Of a stretch of 64,000 bases of DNA, positions 17,042 through 27,360 are shown in pieces. The stretch covers positions 62,001-126,000 of the forward strand of contig CAZIZN010000005.1 of NCBI GenBank assembly GCA_964543795.1. Reading direction: 5' to 3'. The stretch comes from JACKIC01 sp964543795. Its GTDB lineage: Bacteria > Planctomycetota > UBA1135 > UBA2386. The notes beneath the pieces are model-generated. The model did no database searches. It was not told the DNA's origin and saw only the letters and a program-made list of their open reading frames with translations. The position numbers were made by a program, and so were the translations under genes. The stretch's first letter is position 1. Every line of letters starts with the position of its first letter.

Positions 17042-18271
17042 ATGCGCCCGCTGCCGACCCTCCTGCCGCTCCTGTTCGCCGCCGCCTGTGCCACGCACCC
17101 GGGCTCGGTTCCCGGCCCCGGCGACGTCCTGCTCGAACCGGCCGAAGTCGCCGCCGAGATCGTCATGGCCGACGTGATCGCGCTCGGCGAGGAGCACATG
17201 ACGCCCGCCGTGCACCGCCGGCACCACGAACTGCTGCGTGCGCTGCACGAGAAGCGGCCGCAGATGGTGATCGCGATGGAGATGTTCGAACGCGACGTGC
17301 AGGGGGTGCTCGACCGCTACCTCGCCGGCGAGATCGACGAGGCGACGTTCCTCGCCGAAGCGCGGCCGTGGCCGCACTACGCGCGCGACTATCGGCCCGT
17401 GATCGAGTTCGCCAAGGAGAAGGGCCTGCCCGTGCTCGCGGCCAACGCGCCGCGCGAACTCGCGCGCAAGGCCGGCCGCGAAGGGGCCGCCGCCGTCGCC
17501 GGCAACCCGCACGTCGCGCGCAAGACCTCCGCACCCGAGGACGCCTACTGGCAGGCGTTCCAGGACTCGATGAAGGGCCACGAGGGCATGTTCGGCCCCG
17601 ACGGCATGAAGCGCTTCTACGAGGCCCAGTGCCTGAAGGACGACACGATGGCCGAGTCGATCGTCGACCACCTGCGCGTCGCGCGCGTCAACGGCAAGGA
17701 CCCCCTGGCGGTGCTGATCTGCGGCAAGTTCCACAGCGACCGCGGGCTCGGCACCGTCGCGCGCGTGAAGAGCCGCATGCCCGAGCTCGACGTGCGCGTC
17801 TTCACGGTGCAGAGCCTGCCGACCGGCATCTACCGCACCGCGAACGGCGACGGCGCCTACACGATCGTCATCGGCGACAAGGAGCCGGCCGCCGCAGCGC
17901 CCGCGCCTGCGCCCGCGCCGAAGCCGGCGGCGGAGCCGGTCGCCGCCGGGACCGAACCCGCTCCGGCGGAGCCCGCGCCGGCCGAACGCAATCCCGAGGG
18001 AATGCGGCCCGCGCTCGGCCTGCTGCCGGCCTACGGCGAGATGGGGGCAGGCCTGACCGTCGAGTCCGTGCGCGAGGGCGGCGAGGCGGACAAGGCGGGC
18101 ATCCAGGCCGGCGACGTCATCGTCGTGCTCAATGGCGTCAAGATCGAGGACGTGCAGCACTACAGCGACGTGCTCGACGAGCAGATCATCGGCAAGACGA
18201 TCACCGTGCGCGTGCGCCGCGGCGACGCCGAAGTCGACCTGCAGGTCAAGGTCGCGTCGCGGTCGCGCTGA
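17042..18271 (+). CDS. ChaN-family lipoprotein fused to a PDZ domain
   Basis: 409 residues. The lipoprotein signal ends in AAAC (C16). Residues about 30-275 match the ChaN/haem-binding uptake family: ADVIALGEEHMTPAVHRRHHELL, MVIAMEMFERDVQ, LPVLAANAPRELA, and ICGKFHSDRGLGT. A linker of about 40 residues rich in Ala, Pro and Glu follows (about 282-325). The C-terminus is a PDZ domain (LGLLPAY, VREGGEADKAGIQAGDVIVVLNG, then ITVRVRRGD). ChaN in Campylobacter binds haem and is iron-regulated. A tethered PDZ suggests it also holds a peptide or protein partner at the membrane. Haem binding here is inference from the family. Confidence 0.86.
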   Translation: MRPLPTLLPLLFAAACATHPGSVPGPGDVLLEPAEVAAEIVMADVIALGEEHMTPAVHRRHHELLRALHEKRPQMVIAMEMFERDVQGVLDRYLAGEIDEATFLAEARPWPHYARDYRPVIEFAKEKGLPVLAANAPRELARKAGREGAAAVAGNPHVARKTSAPEDAYWQAFQDSMKGHEGMFGPDGMKRFYEAQCLKDDTMAESIVDHLRVARVNGKDPLAVLICGKFHSDRGLGTVARVKSRMPELDVRVFTVQSLPTGIYRTANGDGAYTIVIGDKEPAAAAPAPAPAPKPAAEPVAAGTEPAPAEPAPAERNPEGMRPALGLLPAYGEMGAGLTVESVREGGEADKAGIQAGDVIVVLNGVKIEDVQHYSDVLDEQIIGKTITVRVRRGDAEVDLQVKVASRSR

Positions 18272-18382
18272 CGGCCGGGCCGGGGCGCAGCGCCGCGATC
18301 CGCCGCCGGCGTGCGGAACGACGCAAACCCCCGGCGCGAGGGGCTGCCCAGGCCGCGGGCCTTTGCCTACTGTGCCGCGCCC

Positions 18383-20263
18383 ATGCCGCCCTCCCTGATC
18401 GGCCCGATCGCCGCGATCCTCGCGACGGGCCTGGCCCTCGCCGCCCAAACGCCCACGCGGAACGGCGCGGGTTTCGGCGCGATCTACGCCGACGTGGCGA
18501 TCGATCCGCAGACCGGTGCGCTCGCGCACCTCGGCGTCGCGGTCGACGGCGTGGGCCGCTTCCACGTCGCGACGGCGCGCGGCGGCGCCGCCGCCGCGCA
18601 CACGATGTTCGTGTTCGACCGCAGTGGCGTCCTGCTCGGCTCGTACGCGCAGCCCGCGGTGCACCAGGCGACCGGCTTCGGTCTGCGCGACCTCGAGTTC
18701 GACGGGCAGAGCCTCATCGGCGGCAGCGAGGTCGGCATCTCGGTGTTCGACGCGGCGGGCAACCCCGTGCACCAGATCCTCGCCGCGAACGGCCCGCAGC
18801 CGATCGTGCAGCCGATCGCCGGCCCGGTGGCAGCCATGCTGCCGGTGTTCCGCGCGATCGCGCTCGATCCGCGCGGCAACGCCGGCGACGGTTCGCTGCT
18901 GGTCGCCGACTTCGGCTCGCCGATCTTCGAGATCGACTTCGCCGGCAACGTGCTCGCGACGTTCCCCAACCTCGGCTGGTCGGCCTACGGGCTCGCGATC
19001 GACCCGGTGACCGGCAACCCGTGGGTGGTCGCCGGACCCGGCGGCCGCATCGAGGAACTCGACCGCACGACGATGGCGCCGACCGGGCGCGCACTCGCGC
19101 CGATCGCCGACGGCGCGCCCGGCGGGCTGGCGCTCGCGAGCCCGGCGGCCGGCCACCACGAGCCCTGGGCGAACCGCGCCGCGTTCGTGCACCTCGTGCA
19201 GGCCAGCGAGGACCGCTTCGCGGTGCAGCGCCTGCACGTGCACCCCGGCCAGTTCGGCTGGGACGAGGTCGTGCTGCAGGCGGGTCGCAACGGCGGTCCG
19301 CGCGGCACGGCGCGCGTGCCGTTCTGGAGCGGCGACACGCTCGACTACGTGCTGTCCGATCCGACCGCGCTGCGCAACGGCGCCTATGCGTTCCTGGTCT
19401 TCAATCTCTACGCCGACGCGGCGCGCGACGGCTACACCGACGGCGGCGTCTTCGCGCCGGGTGCGGGCATCCTGCGCGAACTGCGCGCGCTGCTGCCGAT
19501 CAGCCAGCCCGCGACGTCGAACGCGATCCTGGACCTCGTGCAGGTCGGTGCCCCCGGCAGCTGGGCGCTGCCGCCCGGTTTTCCGCTGCACCAGGGCGAC
19601 CTGTTCCGCGCGCAGGCCATGGTCTACGACCCGAGCACGCTGCAACTGGACCTGCTGGCGACCAACGAGGTGAACTGGCAGGCCGACAGCGGCCAGCGCG
19701 GCATCGTCGTCGCCGCCGACGGGCCGACGAGTTTCCACGGCGGGCAGGGCGGGGCGTTCTGGACCGTGACGAGCGACCTCACGCACGGCCACGGCGACAT
19801 CCTCGGCGTCGAGTTCTCGACGATCGGCGCAGCGCCGCACATCGCGGCACTGCGCTTCGACATCGACCAGGACGGCATGAACGACCGCTTCATCGGGGGC
19901 AATACGCAGTATCCGTTCCTGCGCGGCACCTACCGCGGCGGCTCCGAGGTGCTCTGCGGACTCGATTTCCAGGCGCCCGGCGTCTACGTCGGGTCGTTCC
20001 ACGGACCGGGCGAGAGCACCGGTGCGCGCTTCGGTTCGCCGCCCGATGCGCTGGGCTACGTCGCCGACCTGCACTTCGCGTTCACGGCCTTCGGGCCCGG
20101 CAAGACCTTCGGGTTCGACTGCGACACCGACGGCGGCCCGCCGTCGGGCGCCGACCACGCGGGCCTGATCGTGCGCGTCACGACGACGGGGTCCGGGGTG
20201 CTGACGGGGGTGCTGCAGGTGGATCCGCAGGTGCCGGACCGGTCGGCGGTCTGGTTTCCGTAG
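18383..20263 (+). CDS. Secreted beta-propeller protein, planctomycete type
   Basis: 626 residues. Start ATG 18383 was chosen over the in-frame ATG at 18311 because it directly begins the signal peptide (MPPSLIGPIAAILATGLALAAQ) and has TACTGT nine bases before it. Residues about 40-250 contain NHL-like strands (GLRDLEFDGQSLIGG, FRAIALDPRGNAGDGSLLVADFG, YGLAIDPVTGNPWVV). The later half includes GAPGSWALPPGFPLHQGDLFRAQ, a block typical of exported planctomycete proteins with a lectin- or PKD-like fold. No enzymatic motif is recognised. Likely extracellular or periplasmic. Confidence 0.75.
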   Translation: MPPSLIGPIAAILATGLALAAQTPTRNGAGFGAIYADVAIDPQTGALAHLGVAVDGVGRFHVATARGGAAAAHTMFVFDRSGVLLGSYAQPAVHQATGFGLRDLEFDGQSLIGGSEVGISVFDAAGNPVHQILAANGPQPIVQPIAGPVAAMLPVFRAIALDPRGNAGDGSLLVADFGSPIFEIDFAGNVLATFPNLGWSAYGLAIDPVTGNPWVVAGPGGRIEELDRTTMAPTGRALAPIADGAPGGLALASPAAGHHEPWANRAAFVHLVQASEDRFAVQRLHVHPGQFGWDEVVLQAGRNGGPRGTARVPFWSGDTLDYVLSDPTALRNGAYAFLVFNLYADAARDGYTDGGVFAPGAGILRELRALLPISQPATSNAILDLVQVGAPGSWALPPGFPLHQGDLFRAQAMVYDPSTLQLDLLATNEVNWQADSGQRGIVVAADGPTSFHGGQGGAFWTVTSDLTHGHGDILGVEFSTIGAAPHIAALRFDIDQDGMNDRFIGGNTQYPFLRGTYRGGSEVLCGLDFQAPGVYVGSFHGPGESTGARFGSPPDALGYVADLHFAFTAFGPGKTFGFDCDTDGGPPSGADHAGLIVRVTTTGSGVLTGVLQVDPQVPDRSAVWFP

Positions 20264-20356
20264 GCGTCGCGGACGACCCGCCGTCCGGCCATGGCGCCGC
20301 GGCCCGCCGATGCCTATCATGCTCGCCCTTTTCCGCGCCTCCACCTCCGAGGACCC

Positions 20357-21469
20357 GTGACCGACACCCTGCAGATCACCGAACTTCCCGTTCCCGGCTA
20401 CGAGCGCGTCGTGCGCGGCATCGATCCGGCGTCCGGCCTGCACGCGATCATCGCCGTGCACGACACGACGCTGGGGCCCGCCCTCGGCGGCCTGCGCATG
20501 TGGCCCTACAAGAGCGAGGACGAGGCGCTGTTCGACGTGAAGCGCCTCAGCAAGGGCATGACCTACAAGTCGGCGGTGGCGCACACGGGCCTCGGCGGCG
20601 GCAAGGCGGTGATCCTCGGCGATCCGAAGAAGTGCAAGTCCGAGGCGCTCTACCTCGCGATGGGGCGGCTGATCGATTCGCTCGGCGGCAAGTACATCAC
20701 CGCCGAGGACGTGAACACCTCGGTCGCGGACCTCGAGATCATCCGTCGCGCGACGAAGCACGTGACCGGGCTCGAGAAGAAGGACGGCGGCAGCGGCAAC
20801 CCGTCGCCCTACACCGCCTACGGCGTGTTCCTCGGCATCAAGGCAGCGCTCGGCTGGACCTTCGGCGACGACTCGCCCAAGGGCCGCACGGTCGCGATCC
20901 AGGGCGTCGGCGCGGTCGGCTCGGCGCTCGCCCGCCGCCTCGTCGAAGCCGGTGCGACGGTCTACGGCGCCGACCCGAACCGCGAGCGCCTCGCGCAGCT
21001 CGAGAAGGAGATCGGCTGCAAGGCCGTCGGCGACGACGCGATCCTGACCATGCCGTGCGACGTGTTCGCGCCCTGCGCGCTCGGCGCGATCCTGCACGAC
21101 GCGACGATCGCCGGCCTGCAGGCGAAGATCGTCGCGGGCGCCGCGAACAACCTGCTGCTCGAGCCGCGCCACGGCAAGATGCTCGCGGACCGTGGCATCC
21201 TCTACGCGCCCGACTACGTGATCAACGCGGGCGGCATCATCAACGTCTCGGTCGAGTTCCACCCGGGCGGCTACGACGAGAAGGTCTCGCTCGGCAAGAT
21301 CGAGCGCATCCCGCAGGCGCTCAAGGAACTCTGGACGATCAGCAAGCAGGAGCGCATCCCGCCGAGCGACGCCGCCGACCGGCTCGCCGAACGCATCGTC
21401 GCCGACGCGCGCGGGGCCAGGAAGACCGAGGCCTGCCCCGTGCCGCCCAAGGGCAAGCGCGGCGGCTGA
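20357..21469 (+). CDS. Leucine/glutamate dehydrogenase family amino-acid dehydrogenase
   Basis: 370 residues. GTG start at 20357 with GAGG four bases before it; an earlier ATG at 20291 would add 22 unlikely residues and precede the TATCAT (20315-20320) probable -10. Substrate domain: TTLGPALGGLRMWPY and GLGGGKAVI with the catalytic Lys, then TAEDVNTSVADLE. NAD domain: VAIQGVGAVGSALARRL. AGAANNLL and YAPDYVINAGGIINVS are hallmarks of the leucine/valine/phenylalanine dehydrogenase branch. It oxidatively deaminates a branched-chain or aromatic amino acid with NAD+. Two strong hairpins follow. Confidence 0.91.
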   Translation: MTDTLQITELPVPGYERVVRGIDPASGLHAIIAVHDTTLGPALGGLRMWPYKSEDEALFDVKRLSKGMTYKSAVAHTGLGGGKAVILGDPKKCKSEALYLAMGRLIDSLGGKYITAEDVNTSVADLEIIRRATKHVTGLEKKDGGSGNPSPYTAYGVFLGIKAALGWTFGDDSPKGRTVAIQGVGAVGSALARRLVEAGATVYGADPNRERLAQLEKEIGCKAVGDDAILTMPCDVFAPCALGAILHDATIAGLQAKIVAGAANNLLLEPRHGKMLADRGILYAPDYVINAGGIINVSVEFHPGGYDEKVSLGKIERIPQALKELWTISKQERIPPSDAADRLAERIVADARGARKTEACPVPPKGKRGG

Positions 21470-21482
21470 GGCTGACGAGAGC

Positions 21483-21551
21483 GGCCCGCGCGTGACGCGG
21501 GCCTGGTCCGACGAAACGAAAGCGCCCCGGCGGTCTGCACCGCCGGGGCGC
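21483..21551. terminator. Tandem hairpins between convergent genes
   Basis: Hairpin one: GGCCCGCG (21483-21490), 5-base loop, CGCGGGCC (21496-21503). Hairpin two: a perfect 13-bp stem at 21522-21534 and 21539-21551 with loop CTGC. Both lie between the dehydrogenase stop and the convergent phytase-like gene. They lack U tracts but would work in either direction. Confidence 0.55.
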
Positions 21552-21570
21552 CGTTCGTCCGGGCGGCCGT

Positions 21571-23955
21571 TCAGAAGCCGAGGTTCGACAGCCAGCCGAA
21601 GAAGCCGAGCCGGCTCTCGACCTCGCCGCCATCGTTGTCGAGCGCGACCCAGAGGCCGCCCCACGACACGCCGATACCCTCGATCTTCTCGTAGGGGCTG
21701 AAGGCGTCGACGACGTCGCGCACGAGCACCTTGCTCACGGTGTCCGTCGCGTCGGGCAGGCCGTCGGTGTCCGGCGTGAGACCGTCGAGGTCGAAGCCGT
21801 AGATCTTCTTGAGCGTCGAGCCGGCGCCGATGCCCTTGTCGCGTTCGATCACCAGGAAGCGGTCGTTGCCGAGCTGCGTGATCTCCGAGAGGCCGGGCCA
21901 GTTGTCGGGGTCGTTGGTGTCGAACTCGTAGTAGAAGAACTGCCAGTCACCGCCGAAGCGCAGGCCGTTCTGCGGCACGGTCGGGCTCTGCAGCTGCTGC
22001 AGGTCGTAGCGGGCGATGCGGGCGAACTTCGGCCCGGTCGGGAACTCGCCGGCGAACTCGCGCTGGATCGCCGCGTAGACGTAGCGGCCGTCGTGCGACA
22101 GGCAGAGGCCCTCGAAGCCGTTGCTGCGGATGCGTCCGCCGCTCTGCGGACCCTGCGCGGTGCCGCCGAGCGCGGGGTCGGCGCCGGCGTCGATCGAATT
22201 GGGCAGCTGGATCTCGCGCACGACGGCGCCGTGCCCGTCGACCTGCACGAGCAGGTTCGGCTGCGACGAACCGTTGCCCTCATTGGCGATCCAGAAGCCA
22301 GCGTGGCTCGGGCGCACGATCGAACGATCCAGGCAGATGCCTTCGCCGTCGTATCGAGCCTGCACGCCGTTCTTCCGCACGGGCATCACGACCGTGACGG
22401 GAGCGAACGAACGGCCGGCCTGGATGCGGTAGATCGCGGTCGGCAGGGCGTTGTCGGGCACGGCGAAGAACTGGCCGGGCCAGATGCCGCCGCACAGGCC
22501 GGAGATGGCCGCCCAGGGCGTGCGCAGATCGGCCGCATAGAGCTGCGGCTGGGTCGGCGACGGCCGGTGCGGGCCGCGCTGGCCGCGGTAGATGTTGATC
22601 GTGCCGGAGACTTCGCACGCCGTGACGACCAGGTCGCGTTGCTCGATCACGCAGATGCCCTCGGGCGAGATGCCGGTCGGCAGGATCTGCAACAGGCGCG
22701 GGCGGGCGAGACGACCGATGTCGTAGACCGCGAGGAACGAACCGCGCTCCGACATGACGAACGCGAAGTCTTCGCCGCCGAAACGACCCGTGGCGATGCC
22801 CTCGACTTCGATGCCGCGGGCGTCCGAGCGTCCGTCGGGGTAGTGCGAGAACGTGACCGCGGTCTGTTCGAGGTCGCCGCCGTCGTCGCCGATCAACGTG
22901 CCGTCGAGGCGCCAACGGCTCCAGCCGCGGCCGCCCGTGTAGCTCAGCTCGCCTTCGTCGGCGGCGACGAGCGCCGTGCCGCAGGGCGTCAGCGCGACCG
23001 CGTCGGGCATGCGCGAGCCCGCCGCGACCGGGTTGCCGCCGGCGTCGAGCACGACCGGCGCGCCGGTCGGGTAGACATCGCCGAGGTCGATCTCGTCGTT
23101 GTCGTCGAGGTCGGCCGCGCGCGGCAGGACCACGCCGGTCGAGAACACGCGCGTGAGCTGCGGCTGGCTCGGGTTGCCCAGATCGAGCACGGCGACGCCG
23201 TTGTTCTCCTGCAGCGAGACGATCACCCGGTCGCCCTTCCAGTCGACGTACTCAGGCTGCGGATCGTTCGGGAAGAGGCAGCCGGCGGCGCTGAGCGCGG
23301 CCGCGGGCAGATGGACATCGGTGACGACCGAGGCGGCGAGGTTGCCGACGTCGACCGCGATCACCTGGATCAGGCCCGCGGGGCCGACGTCGTTCGGGCT
23401 GCCGGGCCGATCGTCGTCGGTCACCAGGCCGTTGCCGTCGACGATCACGGGCTGGTTCTCGATCGCGACCACGACGTGGTAGCGGTTGCCGATGCGCCTC
23501 GCCTTGCAGCTGTCGGGATGGAAGCCGATGTCGACCGAACCGAGCACGGCCGGCGCGGCGGGGTTCAGCAGGTCGATCACGACGAGCTTGCCGGGGTTGA
23601 ACGCGGGCGGCGGGTTGCCTTCGCTGGGCAGATCCGCCCAGACCGCGGCGAACGCGTAGCGACCGGCGACCGACACCGAGGTCGGCTCACCCGGCATGGC
23701 CAACGTGCCGACCAGCACCGGGGCGTCGGCATCGGTGATGTCGACGAAGCCGAGATTGCGGTTGCCGGCGTCGGTGTAGACGAGCAGCCGGCCATCGTTC
23801 GCCGCGTCGACGATCTCGGCGGTGCCGCTGGGCAGGTTGTAGATGCCGACGGGCCGGAAACTCTCGATCCGGTGCTGCCGCCATGGGCCTTGGGCGAGAG
23901 TGGAGGCAGTCGTGGCGAGGATCGCCGCGGCGCCGAGGAGGGTGCGGGTGTGCAT
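21571..23955 (-). CDS. Secreted esterase-like/phytase-like beta-propeller protein
   Basis: 794 residues from ATG 23955 with signal peptide (TLLGAAAILATTASTLAQ). The N-terminal half is a repeated-strand propeller (LGFVDITDADAPVLVGTLAM, LVVIDLLNPAAPAVLGSVDI, VAVLDLGNPSQPQL), the LVIVD/choice-of-anchor type. The C-terminal half matches the phytase-like esterase domain: RYDGEGICLDR, GFWIANEGNG, GFEGLCLSHDGRYVYAAIQ, FLVIERDKGIG. The conserved acidic E-G blocks could hold calcium. Predicted role: extracellular phosphate or ester release; the substrate is unproven. Confidence 0.8.
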   Translation of the reverse strand: MHTRTLLGAAAILATTASTLAQGPWRQHRIESFRPVGIYNLPSGTAEIVDAANDGRLLVYTDAGNRNLGFVDITDADAPVLVGTLAMPGEPTSVSVAGRYAFAAVWADLPSEGNPPPAFNPGKLVVIDLLNPAAPAVLGSVDIGFHPDSCKARRIGNRYHVVVAIENQPVIVDGNGLVTDDDRPGSPNDVGPAGLIQVIAVDVGNLAASVVTDVHLPAAALSAAGCLFPNDPQPEYVDWKGDRVIVSLQENNGVAVLDLGNPSQPQLTRVFSTGVVLPRAADLDDNDEIDLGDVYPTGAPVVLDAGGNPVAAGSRMPDAVALTPCGTALVAADEGELSYTGGRGWSRWRLDGTLIGDDGGDLEQTAVTFSHYPDGRSDARGIEVEGIATGRFGGEDFAFVMSERGSFLAVYDIGRLARPRLLQILPTGISPEGICVIEQRDLVVTACEVSGTINIYRGQRGPHRPSPTQPQLYAADLRTPWAAISGLCGGIWPGQFFAVPDNALPTAIYRIQAGRSFAPVTVVMPVRKNGVQARYDGEGICLDRSIVRPSHAGFWIANEGNGSSQPNLLVQVDGHGAVVREIQLPNSIDAGADPALGGTAQGPQSGGRIRSNGFEGLCLSHDGRYVYAAIQREFAGEFPTGPKFARIARYDLQQLQSPTVPQNGLRFGGDWQFFYYEFDTNDPDNWPGLSEITQLGNDRFLVIERDKGIGAGSTLKKIYGFDLDGLTPDTDGLPDATDTVSKVLVRDVVDAFSPYEKIEGIGVSWGGLWVALDNDGGEVESRLGFFGWLSNLGF

Positions 23956-24082
23956 GATGCTCTTTGGGTGAAGGACTCCTGACCTGGCCGCATCGCCGGA
24001 GCGATGTGGCGCAGGTGTCATGCCGCCCACGGCGTGCACACTCTCGTGAAGATTGCCTGCGTCGGCGCGCCGGAGGCTCGTT

Positions 24083-25240
24083 TCACCCGTTCTTCGCGAC
24101 TTCTTGCTGCGCCGCCTCGCGGTAGGCCACGAGCACGCCGCGCGCGGTGCGTTCCCACGTGAACGTGCGCGCGCGCGCGATCGCCTGCTCGCGCACGGCC
24201 GCGAACGACGGCACGTAGTCCTCGATCGCCGCGACGATCGCCGTGGCCATCGCCTCGGTCGACTCGGGGTCGAAGTAGCGGGCGAAGTCGCCGCCGGCCT
24301 CGGGCATCGCCGAGGTGTCGCTCGTCAGCACCGGCGTGCCGAGCGCCAGCGACTCGCCGACCGGCAGGCCCCAGCCCTCGACGCGGCTCGGGTAGACGGT
24401 GAGCGCTGCACCGGCGTAGAGCGCCACGAGATCGGCGGCGTCGAGGTAGGGCAGGAAACGCACGTGCTCGAGCGCGCCGGCGCGCGCCGCCCGTTCGCGG
24501 AAGCGGTCGACGTGCGCGCCGAGGCCGGAGACCAGCAGCAGGTGCGGCAGGTCCGGGCGCCGCGCGCGCGCCAGCCCCCAGGCTTCGAGCAGGCGGCCCG
24601 TGTTCTTGCGTTCGAGGGCCGCGCCGATCGCGAACAGGTAGGGACGGCCCTCGGCGAAGCGTCGGCGCGCCGCGTCGCCGGCACCGGGCGGCGCGCCCGC
24701 GAGCACCGCGGGCGGCAGGCCGTTGTGGCTCACGCGCACCTTCGCCGGATCGCAGTCGAAGCGTTCGCAGATGTCGCGCCGGCTCCACTCGCTGACGGTC
24801 AGGATCAGCGCGGCGTCGCGCACCACGCGCGGCGTCACGGCGCGTGCGTAGCGCACGAACGGGTCGTCCTGGTCGTCGGGCCACCAGGTGACGATCACGT
24901 CGTGCAGCGTCAGCACCATCGGCGGCCCCTGCCACAGGGGCCAGCGCGGCGGCAGCGTGTTGTAGGTGCCGTGGTAGACGTCGAGGCGGTCGCGGCGGAT
25001 GCGCCACGGCATACGCAGCCGTTCCCACAGGTGCCAGCGGCCGCCCGGCGTGTCCGTGTGCACCTTGCGCAGGTTGGCAGCGACCGGGAAGGCGCCGTCG
25101 GGCAGCGTGCGCTCGTGGTAGAGCAGGAACTCGTCGTCGGGGGCCAGCGCGCCGAACTCGCGCGCGAGGTGCCGCACGTAGAGGCCGATGCCGCGCGGAT
25201 GCTCGCGGAACGCCTCGCGGGCGTCGATGCCGATGCGCAT
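24083..25240 (-). CDS. Family 4 glycosyltransferase
   Basis: 385 residues. GT-B fold: RIGIDAREAFREHPRGIGLYVRHLA (N-terminal Gly loop), DVYHGTYNTLP, LTVSEWSRRDI, FAIGAALERKNTGRLLEAW, and VYPSRVEGWGLPVGESLALGTPVL carrying the E-x7-E catalytic/donor motif. It is the last gene of the minus-strand tdh-kbl-map run, 16 bases after map, and is unrelated in function to threonine breakdown. It probably modifies a surface glycan. Confidence 0.9.
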   Translation of the reverse strand: MRIGIDAREAFREHPRGIGLYVRHLAREFGALAPDDEFLLYHERTLPDGAFPVAANLRKVHTDTPGGRWHLWERLRMPWRIRRDRLDVYHGTYNTLPPRWPLWQGPPMVLTLHDVIVTWWPDDQDDPFVRYARAVTPRVVRDAALILTVSEWSRRDICERFDCDPAKVRVSHNGLPPAVLAGAPPGAGDAARRRFAEGRPYLFAIGAALERKNTGRLLEAWGLARARRPDLPHLLLVSGLGAHVDRFRERAARAGALEHVRFLPYLDAADLVALYAGAALTVYPSRVEGWGLPVGESLALGTPVLTSDTSAMPEAGGDFARYFDPESTEAMATAIVAAIEDYVPSFAAVREQAIARARTFTWERTARGVLVAYREAAQQEVAKNG

Positions 25241-25256
25241 GGCTCGTGGAGCGCGG

Positions 25257-26155
25257 CTACTCGGGCGGCCGGGTGAGCACCTCGGCGCCGTTCTCGTGGA
25301 TGAAGATCGTGTGCTCGAACTGGGCGATGCGCACGCCGGGACGCTCGCAGAGCGGCGGGTACTCGTCGATCAGGCTCTTGCGCAGCAGCAGCTTCAGCGC
25401 TTCCTCGGCGCGCTTCTGCTCGCGGAGCCAGCGCACGAGGTCGCGCCGCGCGAACGGCAGCCCTTCGCTCGCCGCCATCGCCTCGACGACCTCGGCGGGC
25501 AGGTTGTCCTTCGGTCGCACGTCGCGCTTCAACATGAACACCTCGGCCGCGCCGTCGACGTCGATGTAGCCCTTGCCGTCGCTCGCGAACGGTTCGCAGG
25601 CGATCGTCTGGTTGGGCCGCAGGCGCGGCGCCTTGGGATCGGCGTAGTTCGGCACCGAAGGCGCGCAGTGGATCGTGTAGCGCGCGACGCCGTGCCCGCA
25701 GAGGTTGCGCACCGGCTTGAAGCCGAGCGACTCGATCGTCGTCTCGACCTGGCGGCCGACCTCGGTCAGCGAGGCGCCCGGCCCCATCACCGCGATCGCG
25801 TTCTCGAGCGCCATGCGGCTCGCCGCGCACAGCAGCGAGTTCTCGCCGTCGCGCAGGTCGACCGTGGTCGCGTTGTCCGTGACGTAGCCGTCGACGTGCG
25901 TGCCGCAATCGAGCTTGACGATGTCGCCGGGCTGCACGACCGTCGGGTCGGCGGGTGGCGAGCAGTAGTGCGCGGCGATGTGGTTGCGCGAGACCTGGGC
26001 CGGGAACGCCGGCGATCCGCCGAGTTCGCGGATCTTCGCCTCGACCGCCATCTGGATCGCCTCGATGCGCGCGCCGGGCACGATCATGGTCCGACCGTGG
26101 GCCAGAGCCGTGGCCGAGATCCGCCCGGAACGGCGCAGCTTGTCGAGGTCGATCT

Positions 26156-26159
<4 letters not shown>
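25257..26159 (-). CDS. map: Type II (archaeal/eukaryotic-like) methionine aminopeptidase
   Basis: 300 residues, GTG start inside the kbl stop (GTGA). It follows archaeal type II enzymes along its length: RELGGSPAFPAQ, NHIAAHY (catalytic H64), KLDCGTHVDGYVTD (metal ligands D84 and D95), NLCGHGVARY (H156), IACEPFA (E189), and a final AQFEHTIFI (E282). Between H156 and E282 it carries the helical insertion of about 60 residues that separates type II from type I enzymes. It removes initiator methionine. Whether a separate type I map exists elsewhere in the genome cannot be seen here. Bacterial type II enzymes are uncommon. Confidence 0.9.
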
Positions 26160-27343
<1,184 letters not shown>

Positions 27344-27360
27344 GGTCTCGTCGGCCCGCC

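Noticed and set aside
15395..21664. A 2089-codon open frame on the minus strand and similar very long frames (40937-44776, 15619-21495)
   Set aside because: They run antisense to recognised genes and arise from high GC with few stop codons; only their ends contain real proteins.
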